Source: Paenibacillus xylaniclasticus (GTDB lineage Bacteria > Bacillota > Bacilli > Paenibacillales > Paenibacillaceae). Taken from it: a stretch of DNA of 46,416 bases. The notes beneath the pieces were generated by a model that was not told where the DNA came from, made no database searches, and saw only the letters and a program-made list of their open reading frames with translations. This document shows, piece after piece, positions 26,180 to 36,380 of the stretch. Made by a program: the position numbers and the translations under genes. Numbering within the stretch: the first letter of the stretch is position 1; every line of letters starts with the position of its first letter. The DNA is taken from contig NZ_BIML01000028.1 of NCBI RefSeq assembly GCF_004001065.1, positions 1 through 46,416 on the forward strand, given 5' to 3'.

Positions 26180-26933
26180 ACATAATCACTTCCTTCGCCA
26201 GTTCGAGATACACTTCCGCTCCTTTGGAGCGCGGATCATAGGTGATTATCGCTTGTCCGTGCGAAGGCGCTTCGCTTAACCGAACGTTGCGAGGAATAAT
26301 CGTCTGGTAAACCTTTTGTTGGAAATACTTTTTCACTTCTTCAATTACTTGAATGCCAAGGTTCGTTCTCGCATCGAACATCGTGAGCAGCACGCCCTCG
26401 ATTTGAAGATTCGTGTTCAAATGCTTCTGAACTAGACGAACCGTATTCAATAATTGACTCAGGCCCTCAAGAGCATAATATTCACATTGAATCGGAATAA
26501 GGACAGAATCAGCCGCTGTCAGTGAATTGATCGTCAGCAATCCAAGTGAAGGCGGACAATCGATTAGAATGTAATCATAGTCCGGTTTCAATTGATGGAG
26601 CGCTCGCTTTAATCGGACTTCCCGCGAGATCGTGGACACCATCTCGATCTCTGCTCCAGCCAATTGAATTGTCGCCGGTATGACATCCAGTCCCGGAATT
26701 GCCGTCTTAGCGACCGCATCCTTCGGTGGAACCTCATTAACTAAAATGTCATAGATACAATTCTCAACGTCCGCTTTATTAATTCCAATACCACTCGTCG
26801 TATTGCCCTGAGGATCAATATCAACGAGCAGCACACGCTTGCCGAGCGACGCCATACAAGCGCCCAAATTAACGGACGTTGTCGTTTTTCCGACACCGCC
26901 CTTCTGATTTGTGATGGCAATTATTTTAGCCAA
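26160..26933 (-). CDS. soj: Chromosome partitioning ATPase Soj (ParA)
   Basis: 257 residues. Deviant Walker A KGGVGKTTTSVNLG (about 11-24), with the signature Lys, Walker B ILIDCPPSLGLLTINSL and FDARTNLGIQV. It starts at TTG with AAGAGGTG upstream. Soj works with Spo0J on origin segregation and on DnaA control. Stop overlaps spo0J start by 20 bp. Confidence 0.96.
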   Translation of the reverse strand: MAKIIAITNQKGGVGKTTTSVNLGACMASLGKRVLLVDIDPQGNTTSGIGINKADVENCIYDILVNEVPPKDAVAKTAIPGLDVIPATIQLAGAEIEMVSTISREVRLKRALHQLKPDYDYILIDCPPSLGLLTINSLTAADSVLIPIQCEYYALEGLSQLLNTVRLVQKHLNTNLQIEGVLLTMFDARTNLGIQVIEEVKKYFQQKVYQTIIPRNVRLSEAPSHGQAIITYDPRSKGAEVYLELAKEVIMYEQAAR

Positions 26934-26983
26934 TCCGGTTCACCTCTTGTAAGTATGCAATCTAAAATGTCCGAAAATCAGAA

Positions 26984-27006
26984 AAAGCGGCTGTGTCGGC
27001 CGCTTT
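26984..27006 (-). terminator. Terminator after noc
   Basis: AAAGCGGC-CGACACA-GCCGCTTT followed on the minus strand by TTCTGATTTTC. It separates noc from soj-spo0J. Confidence 0.8.
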
Positions 27007-27044
27007 CGCCAGGCAATAAATCGAACTAGCTACCCTATTACAGT

Positions 27045-27869
27045 TTAACGCTTAGGTATATGAATTACAATTTCATAATGATCTTCTCGATCATTTTCTT
27101 TGGTTTCGATTTTCAGACCGGAGGACGTTACCATGTCAATGGATTGCCGGATCGTATTCAAGGCGAGTCGAACATCCTTCGTGAACGAAATTCGGCGAGC
27201 TTTCTTCGTCTTCGATGCTTCCTTATAGAAGGCAACTCGCGCTTCCGTCTGTTTCACATTCAGTTCTTTCGAAATGATATCGCCAAGTACTTTCTCCTGC
27301 AGTTCATCCGTATCGAGCGACAACAGTGCCCTTGCATGACGTTCCGTAATTTTGCGTTCCATAAGCGCATTTTTAACCGGCTCACTCAGCCCTAGCAGTC
27401 GAATCTTATTAGCAATCGTCGATTGGCTCTTACCGAGCCGCTGCGCCAAGCTTTCCTGCGTCAGTTGATGTAGATCAATCAACTTCTGATAAGCGACTGC
27501 TTCCTCTAAAGCCGTCAATCCTTCGCGCTGCAAGTTTTCAATTAATGCGATCGATGCCGCTTGAGAATCGTTGAATTCACGTACGATAGCTGGTATCCGT
27601 TCGAGCCCAAGCTTAGTAACGGCACGCCAACGCCGCTCCCCTGCAATAATCTCGTAACGTCCATTACGCTGACGTACAACGATTGGCTGAATAACGCCGT
27701 GTGTTTTAATCGTCTGGCACAGCTCTTCGATACGCTCATCATCAAATATAGTACGCGGTTGATAAGGACTCGTATCGATGTCGGCAATCGGAATTTGCTT
27801 TACTTCGTCCGACCCCGCATTGTTACGTTGATCGGCTAGACCGAACAACCGAGAAAACTGTTCTTTCAT
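27045..27869 (-). CDS. noc: Nucleoid occlusion protein Noc
   Basis: About 274 residues. The start [14 protein letters not shown] is the amphipathic membrane-targeting helix of Noc. ParB-like domains follow: [32 protein letters not shown], and the [27 protein letters not shown]. Noc binds its own sites and stops division over the nucleoid. I chose the ATG at 27869 so the helix is N-terminal; a GTG at 27884 is in frame but lacks a ribosome binding site. It is a paralogue of Spo0J, two genes away. Confidence 0.93.
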   Translation of the reverse strand: MKEQFSRLFGLADQRNNAGSDEVKQIPIADIDTSPYQPRTIFDDERIEELCQTIKTHGVIQPIVVRQRNGRYEIIAGERRWRAVTKLGLERIPAIVREFNDSQAASIALIENLQREGLTALEEAVAYQKLIDLHQLTQESLAQRLGKSQSTIANKIRLLGLSEPVKNALMERKITERHARALLSLDTDELQEKVLGDIISKELNVKQTEARVAFYKEASKTKKARRISFTKDVRLALNTIRQSIDMVTSSGLKIETKENDREDHYEIVIHIPKR

Positions 27870-28014
27870 AACGTCAACAACCACCCGATTTCAATATACC
27901 GATGTCCGTTCATCTCATCAATCTTAGTTGTGCAGCCGAATTCCAACTTGCCCTTATAACATTCGATGAGGAAATCTTCATTTCCTGCTTGACATCTGTT
28001 TCGTCACAAAAAGT

Positions 28015-28050
28015 TTGCCGTGAATGTTTCACGTGAAACATTCACGGCAA
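28015..28050. promoter_or_regulatory. parS centred in a 36-bp perfect palindrome; likely rsmG terminator
   Basis: The central 16 bases (28025-28040) are TGTTTCACGTGAAACA, the perfect parS consensus. Ten more bases on each side (TTGCCGTGAA / TTCACGGCAA) are also exact complements. On the minus strand the palindrome begins 14 bases after the rsmG stop and is followed by ACTTTTTG, so it is likely also the rsmG terminator. Confidence 0.92.
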
Positions 28051-28063
28051 TATCGATTAGCCA

Positions 28064-28786
28064 TTATAAGATAGGCTGCTTCAATGGAGTTCCCGCCTTG
28101 CGTGGATATTTGCGCGGCGTGCTGTCCGTCTTGGCAATCAATACGATATGCCGCTCTGACAGTTCGAACGGAAGTGTCATCGACTCCACGCGAAGCAGCT
28201 TACCCTTCAACTCACGGAGGCTGACCGCTGCTTCCTGCAGTTCCTCCGTCGGGTCGCCGCCTTTCATGGCCGCGAATATTCCCCCCTTAACTACGAACGG
28301 AAGACAGAACTCATTCAATACGTTAAGCCGGGCAACAGCTCTAGCCGTAACAAGATCGTATCGGTCGCGGTGTTCTGAGAGACGAGCAACGTCCTCCGCC
28401 CTGCCATGCAAGCAATTAACGTCGGTCAACCCAAGCTCCTGTACAACGTGCCGCAGAAATGAGATTCGCTTGTTCAAGGAATCTACGATCGTCACCTTCA
28501 AATGAGGGAAACATATTTTGATCGGCAGGCTTGGAAAGCCCGCTCCCGACCCAATATCAGCAATGCTTTCCGCTTCATTCATATTCGTATAGAACGCCAG
28601 TGATATCGAGTCATAAAAATGTTTCTCATATACAGCCTCGCGCTCCGTAATACCAGTTAAATTCATTTTCTCGTTCCACTCGACCAATAGCCGGTAGTAC
28701 GCTTCGAATTGGTTCAGCTGTTCCTCGGACAACGATATCCCTCGTGCTGCGAGCTTATCAGTGAACCATGTCCACGTCTGATCCAT
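28064..28786 (-). CDS. rsmG: 16S rRNA (guanine527-N7)-methyltransferase RsmG
   Basis: 240 residues. YRLLVEWNEKMNLTGITE is the family N-terminal motif. The SAM site ADIGSGAGFPSLPIKI and VTARAVARLNVLNEFCLPF are clear. It methylates G527 of 16S rRNA. It starts 8 bp after mnmG, in the usual mnmE-mnmG-rsmG order. The parS palindrome ends the transcript. Confidence 0.96.
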   Translation of the reverse strand: MDQTWTWFTDKLAARGISLSEEQLNQFEAYYRLLVEWNEKMNLTGITEREAVYEKHFYDSISLAFYTNMNEAESIADIGSGAGFPSLPIKICFPHLKVTIVDSLNKRISFLRHVVQELGLTDVNCLHGRAEDVARLSEHRDRYDLVTARAVARLNVLNEFCLPFVVKGGIFAAMKGGDPTEELQEAAVSLRELKGKLLRVESMTLPFELSERHIVLIAKTDSTPRKYPRKAGTPLKQPIL

Positions 28787-28794
28787 TCTCCCCG

Positions 28795-30693
28795 TTACCC
28801 CCGTGCAGCCCGGGCAGCCGTCACCCGATTATAATGCTCCAAGTAAACGAGCAGAATCGATATATCGGCAGGTGTGACACCTGCGATACGGGAGGCTTGC
28901 CCGATCGAAAGCGGACGAATCTGCGACAGGTTCGTTTTGGCCTCATTCGCAAGTCCATGAACATCGAAATAATCGATATCGTCTGGTATACGCTTTTTCT
29001 CCATTCGGTTCATCCGCTCAACTTGTTGAAGCTGCTTCTCAATATAGCCGCTGTATTTCACCTGAATTTCAACCTGTTCCTTCATCTCCTCGGTTAATTC
29101 ATAAGGAGATGGTGTCAGCCGCTCTATATGTGCATACGTCACCTCTGGACGAAGGAGCAGCAGAAGCGCAGAGGAACCGCCCGTCATCGGAGCAGAGCCA
29201 ATCTCCGCAAGAAGGGACTGTGCCGCCTCATCTGCACGTATTTTCGTCGAACGAAGACGCTCGATCTCTTGCTCAACAAGATTTTTCTTATTCAGAAAAC
29301 GATCGTACCTCTCCTGCGGAATAAGACCGATTTCGTAACCAAGCGGCGTCAGGCGCAAGTCTGCATTATCGTGGCGAAGAAGCAAGCGGTACTCGGCACG
29401 CGACGTCAACAGACGGTACGGCTCCGTCGTACCTTTCGTCACCAGATCGTCGATCATAACGCCAATATAGCCCTGCGAGCGTTCAATAATAACAGGCTCC
29501 TTGCCCTGTGCTTTGCGAGCAGCGTTAATGCCTGCAACAATTCCTTGTCCGCCCGCTTCCTCATATCCGCTCGTTCCGTTAATTTGCCCTGCTGTGAACA
29601 AGCCTTCAATCAATTTCGTCTCAAGCGTCGGCCACAGCTGAGTCGGAACAACCGCATCATACTCAATCGCGTAACCCGTCCGCATCATTTCGACCTGCTC
29701 AAGACCTGGAATAGAGCGAAGAATGTTCAACTGCACATCCTCCGGCATACTTGTTGACAGCCCTTGCACATAGTACTCCGACGTGTTCTTACCTTCCGGT
29801 TCGAGAAAGATTTGATGCTTCGGCTTATCCGCGAAACGAACGATTTTGTCCTCGATCGACGGGCAATAGCGTGGTCCTGTTCCCTCAATCGCTCCCGAGA
29901 ACATTGGTGCACGGTGCAAGTTGTCGTTAATGATCTGATGCGTCGTCTCGGACGTATAAGTCAGCCAGCAAGGCAGTTGTTCGTTGTCCGAGCTTACCGT
30001 CTCATAAGAGAAAAACTTCGGTTTATCATCGCCCGGCTGAATTTCCGTCTTGCTGAAATCAATCGTATCACCGTGTACACGCGGCGGTGTCCCCGTCTTG
30101 AAGCGAACAAGCTGGAAGCCGAGATCTTTCAAGCACTGCGACAGCTTCACAGATGGCTGCTGGTTATTAGGACCGCTCTCATACATAAGCTCTCCGATAA
30201 TAATTTTGCCGCGCAGATAAGTCCCCGTAGTAATGACGACCGTCTTCGAGCGATATTCCGCGCCTGTCTTCGTAATCACACCGACGCAGCGCCCATCTTC
30301 GACGATCAACTCCTCTACCATACCTTGTCGCAGCGTAAGATGATCCGTTTCTTCAATCGTTTTCTTCATCATATGCTGATAATCGAACTTATCAGCCTGC
30401 GCGCGCAGCGCATGAACCGCAGGCCCCTTCCCTGTGTTCAACATGCGCATTTGGATAAACGTTTTATCGATGTTGCGTCCCATTTCACCGCCGAGCGCGT
30501 CAATTTCTCGAACAACATGGCCTTTAGCAGGTCCGCCTATCGACGGATTACAAGGCATAAAGGCGACCATATCGAGGTTGATCGTCAAGAGCAGCGTCTC
30601 ACAGCCCATACGGGCGGCGGCCAATGCTGCTTCACATCCGGCATGACCGGCGCCTACGACGATAACGTCGTAGCTTCCTCCGAGATAACCCAT
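28795..30693 (-). CDS. mnmG: tRNA uridine-5-carboxymethylaminomethyl modification enzyme MnmG (GidA)
   Basis: 632 residues. FAD-binding [19 protein letters not shown] near the N terminus, [13 protein letters not shown], the second motif GTYLRGKI and the C-terminal NAxGY-like [22 protein letters not shown] region. With MnmE it modifies U34 of tRNAs. AGGAGG precedes the ATG. It is 80 bp after mnmE, with a hairpin in between. Confidence 0.97.
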   Translation of the reverse strand: MGYLGGSYDVIVVGAGHAGCEAALAAARMGCETLLLTINLDMVAFMPCNPSIGGPAKGHVVREIDALGGEMGRNIDKTFIQMRMLNTGKGPAVHALRAQADKFDYQHMMKKTIEETDHLTLRQGMVEELIVEDGRCVGVITKTGAEYRSKTVVITTGTYLRGKIIIGELMYESGPNNQQPSVKLSQCLKDLGFQLVRFKTGTPPRVHGDTIDFSKTEIQPGDDKPKFFSYETVSSDNEQLPCWLTYTSETTHQIINDNLHRAPMFSGAIEGTGPRYCPSIEDKIVRFADKPKHQIFLEPEGKNTSEYYVQGLSTSMPEDVQLNILRSIPGLEQVEMMRTGYAIEYDAVVPTQLWPTLETKLIEGLFTAGQINGTSGYEEAGGQGIVAGINAARKAQGKEPVIIERSQGYIGVMIDDLVTKGTTEPYRLLTSRAEYRLLLRHDNADLRLTPLGYEIGLIPQERYDRFLNKKNLVEQEIERLRSTKIRADEAAQSLLAEIGSAPMTGGSSALLLLLRPEVTYAHIERLTPSPYELTEEMKEQVEIQVKYSGYIEKQLQQVERMNRMEKKRIPDDIDYFDVHGLANEAKTNLSQIRPLSIGQASRIAGVTPADISILLVYLEHYNRVTAARAARG

Positions 30694-30733
30694 TGTAAAT
30701 CCTCCTATTTAAATTCAATTTATTAAAACCGGA

Positions 30734-30763
30734 TAATGGATCAATGCATAAACCAATCCATTA
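30734..30763. repeat. Inverted repeat between mnmE and mnmG
   Basis: TAATGGAT (30734-30741) and ATCCATTA (30756-30763) are perfect arms around a 14-nt loop. On the minus strand it is followed by TCCGGTTTTAAT, a weak T-tract; it could be a partial terminator. Confidence 0.4.
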
Positions 30764-30773
30764 TTTAACCTGC

Positions 30774-32159
30774 TTACTTGCCGAGACAGAATTGCGAGAA
30801 AATTTGATCTAGCAGCGACTCGCCCGCGGCATCTCCAATCACTTCACCAAGCAGTTCCCATGCTTGTTGGACATCAATCTGTATAATATCGATCGGCACA
30901 CCCATATGTGTCGCCTCAATTGCATCAAGCAGCGATTGCCTTGCACGCTCCAATAGCGAAATATGCCGAACATTCGTGACGTATGTCAAATCATTCGATT
31001 CAATTCGCCCTCCGAAGAACAGATCGCTGATGACCTGCTCCAACCGGTCGACTCCTTTATCCTCCAGAACGGACATCGACACGATCCGCTCCGCCGGGAA
31101 CACTCTCTCCACCTCGGACACGTCAAGCTGACGAGGAAGATCGGTTTTGTTCAAAATGACGACAACCTGACGGCCTGCTAACCGCTCCATCAGCTCACGG
31201 TCATCTTCATGCAGAGGCTCGTTCTGGTTCAAAACGTACAGAATCAGGTCTGCATCCTCCAGCGCAGAGCGCGACCGCTCTACGCCGATCCGCTCGACCA
31301 CATCTGAAGTCTCCCGAATACCTGCGGTATCAAGTAGACGCAACGGTATGCCGTTTACCGTGACGAACTCCTCAATGACATCCCGCGTCGTACCCGGAAT
31401 ATCGGTCACAATGGCTTTATTCGAACGCGACAGCGCATTAAGCAGCGACGACTTGCCGACGTTCGGCCGTCCTACAATGGCAGTCACGATACCTTCACGC
31501 AATATTTTGCCTTCCGAAGCCGTCTTCAGCAGCAGATTTACACCTTCAAGTGCTTGTCCGCAATGCTCTCGAATGAATGCACTTGTCAGTTCTTCGACGT
31601 CATGCTCAGGATAGTCAATATTGACCTCCACATGCGCGATGACTTCAAGAATACGCTGCCGGAGCTCAATGATTCGCCGAGACAGCGCTCCTTCTGATTG
31701 CTTCATCGCGACGGAGAACGCCCGGTCCGACTTGGATCGAATCAGATCAATGACTGCTTCCGCTTGCGTTAAGTCGATCCTTCCGTTCAGAAATGCGCGC
31801 TTCGTAAATTCGCCCGGCTCCGCAAGCCGTATCCCCTCCTGCCGAAGTACCAGCTGCAGTACATTACGCGCTGCAATTACGCCGCCGTGCGTACCAATCT
31901 CGACTACATCCTCACCGGTAAACGAACGAGGCCCACGCATTAGGGTGACCAGCACTTCCTCCACCCGGCTGCCTGTCATAGGGTCCACTATATGACCATA
32001 ATGAACCGTATGCGTAGCCGCTGACTCAAAATCCGCCTTCGTCTTAAAGATGGCGGCTGTTCGAGCAATCGCGTCAGGCCCGCTAATACGAATGACGGCG
32101 ATACTGCCTTCGCCGACCGCCGTCGCAATTGCCGCTATTGTATCATGAGACATTACCAT
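30774..32159 (-). CDS. mnmE: tRNA modification GTPase MnmE (TrmE)
   Basis: About 461 residues. The N-terminal tetrahydrofolate-binding domain starts SHDTIAAIATAVGEGSIAVI; the G domain has GRPNVGKSSLLN, DTAGIRE and NKTDLP; the C-terminal tail ends FCLGK with the catalytic cysteine. The ATG at 32159 has GAGGAG 9 bases upstream; an earlier ATG at 32204 would add 15 unlike residues. Partner of MnmG. Confidence 0.96.
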   Translation of the reverse strand: MVMSHDTIAAIATAVGEGSIAVIRISGPDAIARTAAIFKTKADFESAATHTVHYGHIVDPMTGSRVEEVLVTLMRGPRSFTGEDVVEIGTHGGVIAARNVLQLVLRQEGIRLAEPGEFTKRAFLNGRIDLTQAEAVIDLIRSKSDRAFSVAMKQSEGALSRRIIELRQRILEVIAHVEVNIDYPEHDVEELTSAFIREHCGQALEGVNLLLKTASEGKILREGIVTAIVGRPNVGKSSLLNALSRSNKAIVTDIPGTTRDVIEEFVTVNGIPLRLLDTAGIRETSDVVERIGVERSRSALEDADLILYVLNQNEPLHEDDRELMERLAGRQVVVILNKTDLPRQLDVSEVERVFPAERIVSMSVLEDKGVDRLEQVISDLFFGGRIESNDLTYVTNVRHISLLERARQSLLDAIEATHMGVPIDIIQIDVQQAWELLGEVIGDAAGESLLDQIFSQFCLGK

Positions 32160-32250
32160 GATGAAACGCTCCTCATAAAAAACAGCAATGACTATAAGAG
32201 CCATTGCTGCGAATAATGCGCCACTTCAGATCATCGCCCTATATTGCTCA

Positions 32251-32901
32251 TTATTCGCTGATTCGTTCCTTCGCATTCCTCTCTTGGAGTGCGATGACGA
32301 TACGCCGATTCGGCTCCTCGCCTTGACTGAACGTTCGAACGAACGGGTGATGCTGCAGCTGCGAATGAATAATTTTGCGGTCTTGTGGAGACATAGGCTC
32401 GAGCACGACTTCCTTACCGGTGCGAACAACGCGCCCGGCTAGCCGCTCCGATAATTCCTCCAACGTCTTCCTTCTGCGATCGCGGAAACCTTCCACATCG
32501 AGTACGATTCGAACCGGCTTATCACTATAACGGTTGGCCACAATCGTGGTCAAATATTGCAATGCATCGAGCGCTTGACCTCGGCGGCCAATCAATTGGC
32601 CGAGATCGCCTTCCCCTTCAACCTCCAGAAGAAGTCCTTCTTTCGTATCGGATCGGGATACCTTCACCATCAATCCCATTGCGCCAGCAACCTCTGTAAT
32701 GAATTGCTCCGCTTGGTCGTAAGCATTCGGCAGCTCCTCAAGCTGAACCTTCGCTTCCTTTACACCGATCAGCCCGAACAGCCCCTTCGAAGGCTGCTCC
32801 AGCACGACCGTAATGACGCGGTCTTCCGTCGTTTGCAATTGCTTCAGTCCGTTACGGACAGCTTCCTCTACTGTCTTACCCGATGCGACGATTTTCCTCA
32901 T
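32251..32901 (-). CDS. jag: RNA-binding protein Jag/KhpB
   Basis: 216 residues. Jag_N domain (MRKIVASGKTVEEAVRNGLKQL), a KH domain (LIGRRGQALDALQYLTTIVANR) and a C-terminal R3H domain (PMSPQDRKIIHSQLQHHPFVRTFS). It binds RNA and influences cell wall and division in Firmicutes. Its ATG overlaps the yidC stop by four bases. Confidence 0.95.
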   Translation of the reverse strand: MRKIVASGKTVEEAVRNGLKQLQTTEDRVITVVLEQPSKGLFGLIGVKEAKVQLEELPNAYDQAEQFITEVAGAMGLMVKVSRSDTKEGLLLEVEGEGDLGQLIGRRGQALDALQYLTTIVANRYSDKPVRIVLDVEGFRDRRRKTLEELSERLAGRVVRTGKEVVLEPMSPQDRKIIHSQLQHHPFVRTFSQGEEPNRRIVIALQERNAKERISE

Positions 32902-33671
32902 TTCGCAGGAACACTCTCCTTACGCTGTGATTTGCGTACGTACAGGAAGTAGTTCTGAATAATCGTATAGAAGTTGCTGAAAATCCAGTACAGCGGCAGC
33001 GCTGCCGGGAAGTTAATCGCCATAACGAAGATCATAACCGGGAAAATAATCAGCATAATCTGCATCCCTGGCATCGCCGTCTTCTGCTGCGACTGCATCA
33101 TCTTCGTCTGCGCGAAAGTCGTAATTGCCGCTATAATCGGCAGAATATAATAAGGATCCTTCTCGCCCAGCTGGAGCCATAGAAATTCGTGCTCGCGAAT
33201 AGCGCTGTTCATGTAGATCGCGTTATACAGTGCGATAAAAATCGGCATCTGCACGATCATAGGAAGACAGCCCGCCATAGGATTAACTTGATGCTGCTGG
33301 AACAGCTTCATTGTCTCCTGCTGCATCTGTTGCGGATTGTCCTTATACTTCTTGCGAATCTTCTCGATCTCAGGCTGAATCGCTTGCATCGCCTTAGAAC
33401 TGCGATATTGCTTCAGCGTAAGCGGCAGGATCAGCGTCCGTACAATAATCGTAAGCAGCAGAATCGACAGACCGTATTCGCCGCCGAACCACTTCGCGAA
33501 TGTATCTAGCATTAACGCGAACCAGTACACAACATTACGCTGCCAGAAGTTCCCCTCCAGCAAGCCTTCTGTTGTCGTTGTTTGATTCGAGGCCGAGCAT
33601 CCCGTCAGGGTAGCGACCACCAGAATCAGAGCCGCGACAAGCAGCCATTTCCGTTTCAAAATCCGGGACAA
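32898..33671 (-). CDS. yidC: Membrane protein insertase YidC/SpoIIIJ (lipoprotein)
   Basis: About 257 residues. A lipoprotein signal with lipobox LTGC near residue 20, then a five-helix Oxa1/YidC core (YWFALMLDTF, GLSILLLTIIVRTLILPLTL, MAGCLPMIVQMPIFIALYNAI, and two more). The conserved Arg in the groove is in TIIVRTLI. In B. subtilis this is SpoIIIJ, needed for sporulation. I chose TTG at 33671 with GAGGAG 9 bases upstream; GTG at 33677 is an alternative, and a longer upstream frame is unlikely. Confidence 0.93.
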   Translation of the reverse strand: MSRILKRKWLLVAALILVVATLTGCSASNQTTTTEGLLEGNFWQRNVVYWFALMLDTFAKWFGGEYGLSILLLTIIVRTLILPLTLKQYRSSKAMQAIQPEIEKIRKKYKDNPQQMQQETMKLFQQHQVNPMAGCLPMIVQMPIFIALYNAIYMNSAIREHEFLWLQLGEKDPYYILPIIAAITTFAQTKMMQSQQKTAMPGMQIMLIIFPVMIFVMAINFPAALPLYWIFSNFYTIIQNYFLYVRKSQRKESVPAK

Positions 33672-33771
33672 AATCACAAACTCCTCTCTGTCAGAGCCAT
33701 TGCTTTTCCAACCTAAACTATACCATATCTTCTGGTTCAAAGAAACAACTCGTCCAACGAACAGCAGCAGG

Positions 33772-34119
33772 TTATGTACGCGCCTTCAATAGACCTGCCT
33801 TCTTCAGCACGTGGAGCACGCTTCGCTCCAGCTCCTTCGTCTTCATCTCAACGGCCGGCTTACGCACAATCAGGATCAGATCGACCCGCGGTGTAATCCG
33901 ATCCGCATTCAGACGAACGATTTCCTTCACGACTCGGCGCATCCGGTTTCGCACAACGGCATTGCCAATCTTCTTACTGGCTGACACGCCTAGCCGAAAC
34001 GGCTCTGCAGCCGGCTGCTTCGACCAATAGACGACGAACTGACCGTTCGCGAACGATTTGCCCGCCCGGTAAATCCGGCTGAAATCGGCCCGGTTCCGTA
34101 GTCTCAGCTTGCGATGCAT
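33772..34119 (-). CDS. rnpA: Ribonuclease P protein component
   Basis: 115 residues. LRLRNRADFSRIYRAGKSFAN, GVSASKKIGNAVVRNRMRRVVKE (the RNR motif) and DLILIVRKPAVEM are the family hallmarks. It helps RNase P RNA mature tRNA 5' ends. It is between rpmH and yidC as in nearly all bacteria, but a terminator lies between it and rpmH. Confidence 0.96.
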   Translation of the reverse strand: MHRKLRLRNRADFSRIYRAGKSFANGQFVVYWSKQPAAEPFRLGVSASKKIGNAVVRNRMRRVVKEIVRLNADRITPRVDLILIVRKPAVEMKTKELERSVLHVLKKAGLLKART

Positions 34120-34168
34120 GCTCCCTCACCCCCGCTTCCTTATATATAAGAGCTTGCTCAACAAACAT

Positions 34169-34194
34169 AAAAAAAAGACCACCGCACAGTGGTC
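34169..34194 (-). terminator. Terminator between rpmH and rnpA
   Basis: GACCAC-TGTGCG-GTGGTC followed on the minus strand by eight T residues, 7 bases after the rpmH stop. It would keep L34 output above that of rnpA unless read through. Confidence 0.88.
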
Positions 34195-34200
34195 TCAAGC

Positions 34201-34335
34201 TTATGCGCTCAGCACTTTTCTACCTTTTTGACGGCGAGCGGCCAATACTTTGCGACCGTTCTTCGTGCTCATGCGAGTACGGAAGCCGTGAACTTTCTTA
34301 CGTTTGCTTACATTCGGTTTGAAAGTCGGTTTCAT
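34201..34335 (-). CDS. rpmH: 50S ribosomal protein L34
   Basis: 44 residues, [20 protein letters not shown] then [20 protein letters not shown] and VLSA, the usual length and sequence. AAGGAGGTGCATACGA precedes the ATG. It is the first gene left of oriC. Confidence 0.97.
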   Translation of the reverse strand: MKPTFKPNVSKRKKVHGFRTRMSTKNGRKVLAARRQKGRKVLSA

Positions 34336-34503
34336 TCGTATGCACCTCCTTGCAAGGATCGTATATGCGTCCTTCTCGTTAAGAGAGTTTGCTCATGCAG
34401 GTTACGCGTTCTTTTCATTAAAGAAGGCATTCACCAGCTGTCGGACTACATCGGGAAATTATCGATCTGTTGCCCCGACAGCCCTGAAAAAAGACCTTTT
34501 TAT

Positions 34504-34532
34504 ATTTAACCACGGGGCCCGAAAAAAGTCAA
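34504..34532 (-). promoter_or_regulatory. Sigma-A promoter of rpmH
   Basis: Minus strand TTGACT (34532-34527), a 17-bp spacer, TTAAAT (34509-34504). The leader is about 160 nt. Confidence 0.65.
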
Positions 34533-34568
34533 CTGCATCAGCATCAACGGACTTAAGCAGTTCCACAG

Positions 34569-34880
34569 TTATGCACAATTGAATAGCGATTTTCTATTTT
34601 TGTGGATATGAACAGTGCATATTGTGAATTCTGACGAAAATTAATAACATGTGTATAATTTTCGGTCGATTTGGACGAATACTGTCGAAAATCTAACAGG
34701 ATATAAACAATATCTTGTGCTGTCAGCAACATTTATACACAACCTGTAGGATTTGTGGATAATGTCCCTGGATTCGTTGTAATATAAGGCTTCTTTTGCT
34801 ATGATAGATATGTTTTCGATGTGGATACCGGAAAGAATTCAACAATGTTATTCACAGCCTGTGGATAACATTGTGAACAA
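34569..34880. other. oriC: oriC upstream DnaA-box cluster
   Basis: Boxes and near-boxes: TTATGCACA (34569), TGTGGATAT (34601), TTATACACA (34733), TGTGGATAA (34754, perfect), TGTGGATAC (34820), TTATTCACA (34848), TGTGGATAA (34860, perfect) and TGTGAACAA (34872). The 34848 and 34860 boxes form an inverted pair three bases apart. This corresponds to incA/incB upstream of dnaA in B. subtilis and overlaps the dnaA promoter. Confidence 0.9.
34777..34805 (+). promoter_or_regulatory. dnaA promoter
   Basis: TTGTAA (34777-34782), a 17-bp spacer and TATGAT (34800-34805) preceded by TGC (extended -10). DnaA boxes flank both sides, consistent with DnaA autoregulation. Confidence 0.7.
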
Positions 34881-35015
34881 AATCATCCCCTCTTAATAGA
34901 TGGCGGGAATCGTTCCGTTCATTCTGTGGACGAACTAGGACGCCCGCACGGATATATCGCGTTCCAATCGCGAATTGACGCCTGTTCGGCCAATCAGACT
35001 AAGGAGTGACATGCT

Positions 35016-36362
35016 GTGGACAGCCATACCCCGGATATGTGGCAGCAAGTGCTGTCGGTAATCCAGACGAAGCTAAGCAAACCAAGCTTCGATACGTGGT
35101 TTAAAGCGACACGGGCCGACCTTAAAGGTGACCTGCTTGTCGTAACCGCGCCAACGACGTTTGCCGCCGAATGGCTGGAAAGCCGATACACGAAGCTGGT
35201 CCGGACAACGATGTATGAATTTCTGGGGCGAACGGTCGACGTAAAGTTTGTAATCGAAGAGAATCGGCCTCCCGAGCCCGCCGCTACACCGCCCGTTGCG
35301 GTAACGGCGCCAGTCTCGGCGGAGGAGCCCTTTACGCACCTAATTAATCCTAAATATACGTTTGACAATTTTGTCATTGGCGCCAATAACCGCTTCGCGC
35401 ACGCAGCCTCGCTGGCCGTAGCGGAAGCGCCCGCCAAGACGTATAATCCGTTATTCCTCTACGGAGGCGTCGGATTGGGCAAGACGCATCTTATGCATGC
35501 GATCGGCAATTATATTATTGATCACAATCCTAATATGAAGGTCATGTACATTTCGTCAGAGAAATTTACGAACGAATTCATTAACGCCATTCGGGACAAT
35601 AGTCCGGAAAGCTTCCGGAACAAATACCGGAATATCGACGTGCTGCTGATCGACGACATTCAGTTTCTCGCAGGTAAGGATGGAACTCAGGAGGAATTTT
35701 TCCATACGTTCAATGCACTACATGAGGAACGGAAGCAGATTGTCATCTCCAGCGACCGTCCGCCGAAAGAAATCCCAACGCTTGAAGAACGGCTGCGCTC
35801 TCGGTTCGAATGGGGGCTCATGACCGACATTCAGGCACCGGATCTTGAGACGCGGATTGCCATTCTGCGCAAGAAAGCACGGGCCGAGAACCTGGAAATT
35901 CCGAATGAAGCAATGGTGTACATCGCCAATCAGATCGATACGAATATTCGCGAGCTTGAAGGGGCGCTAATTCGAGTCGTTGCTTACTCTTCCCTTATTA
36001 ATGAGGACATCACGTCCCACCTTGCCGCCGAAGCGCTGAAGGATATTATCCCATCGAGCCGGCCGAAGATGATTACGATTCAGGACATTCAACAGAAGGT
36101 TGGCGAATTCTACGGATTACGGCTTGAGGAATTCAAGGCGAGGAAGCGCACGAAGGCCGTTGCTTTCCCGCGTCAGATCGCAATGTACTTATCACGCGAG
36201 CTGACGGACTATTCACTGCCGAAGATCGGCGAGGCGTTCGGTGGCCGCGACCATACAACGGTCATCCATGCGCACGAGAAGATTTCGTCGCAGTTGAAGG
36301 TGGACCAGGACCTGTACAAAATCATTCAGAACTTAAGCGAGAAGATCAAAAATCATACGTGA
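35016..36362 (+). CDS. dnaA: Chromosomal replication initiator DnaA
   Basis: 448 residues. Domain I (1-80, [22 protein letters not shown]), a short domain II, the AAA+ domain with Walker [17 protein letters not shown] and Walker [13 protein letters not shown], and the C-terminal HTH with [15 protein letters not shown] (the signature that contacts DnaA boxes). The start is GTG with AAGGAGTGACATGCT upstream. Confidence 0.98.
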   Translation: MDSHTPDMWQQVLSVIQTKLSKPSFDTWFKATRADLKGDLLVVTAPTTFAAEWLESRYTKLVRTTMYEFLGRTVDVKFVIEENRPPEPAATPPVAVTAPVSAEEPFTHLINPKYTFDNFVIGANNRFAHAASLAVAEAPAKTYNPLFLYGGVGLGKTHLMHAIGNYIIDHNPNMKVMYISSEKFTNEFINAIRDNSPESFRNKYRNIDVLLIDDIQFLAGKDGTQEEFFHTFNALHEERKQIVISSDRPPKEIPTLEERLRSRFEWGLMTDIQAPDLETRIAILRKKARAENLEIPNEAMVYIANQIDTNIRELEGALIRVVAYSSLINEDITSHLAAEALKDIIPSSRPKMITIQDIQQKVGEFYGLRLEEFKARKRTKAVAFPRQIAMYLSRELTDYSLPKIGEAFGGRDHTTVIHAHEKISSQLKVDQDLYKIIQNLSEKIKNHT

Positions 36363-36380
36363 ATAACATAGAACAATCGA

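Noticed and set aside
25331-28040. Noc-binding sites (ATTTCCCGGGAAAT type)
   Set aside because: Looked for by eye across the window; no convincing match was seen.
29764-30726. 320-aa plus-strand reading frame
   Set aside because: It is antisense to mnmG; the sequence is Arg-rich and unlike any family I know.
34189-34509. 106-aa plus-strand frame over rpmH
   Set aside because: Antisense to rpmH, a well-recognised gene.
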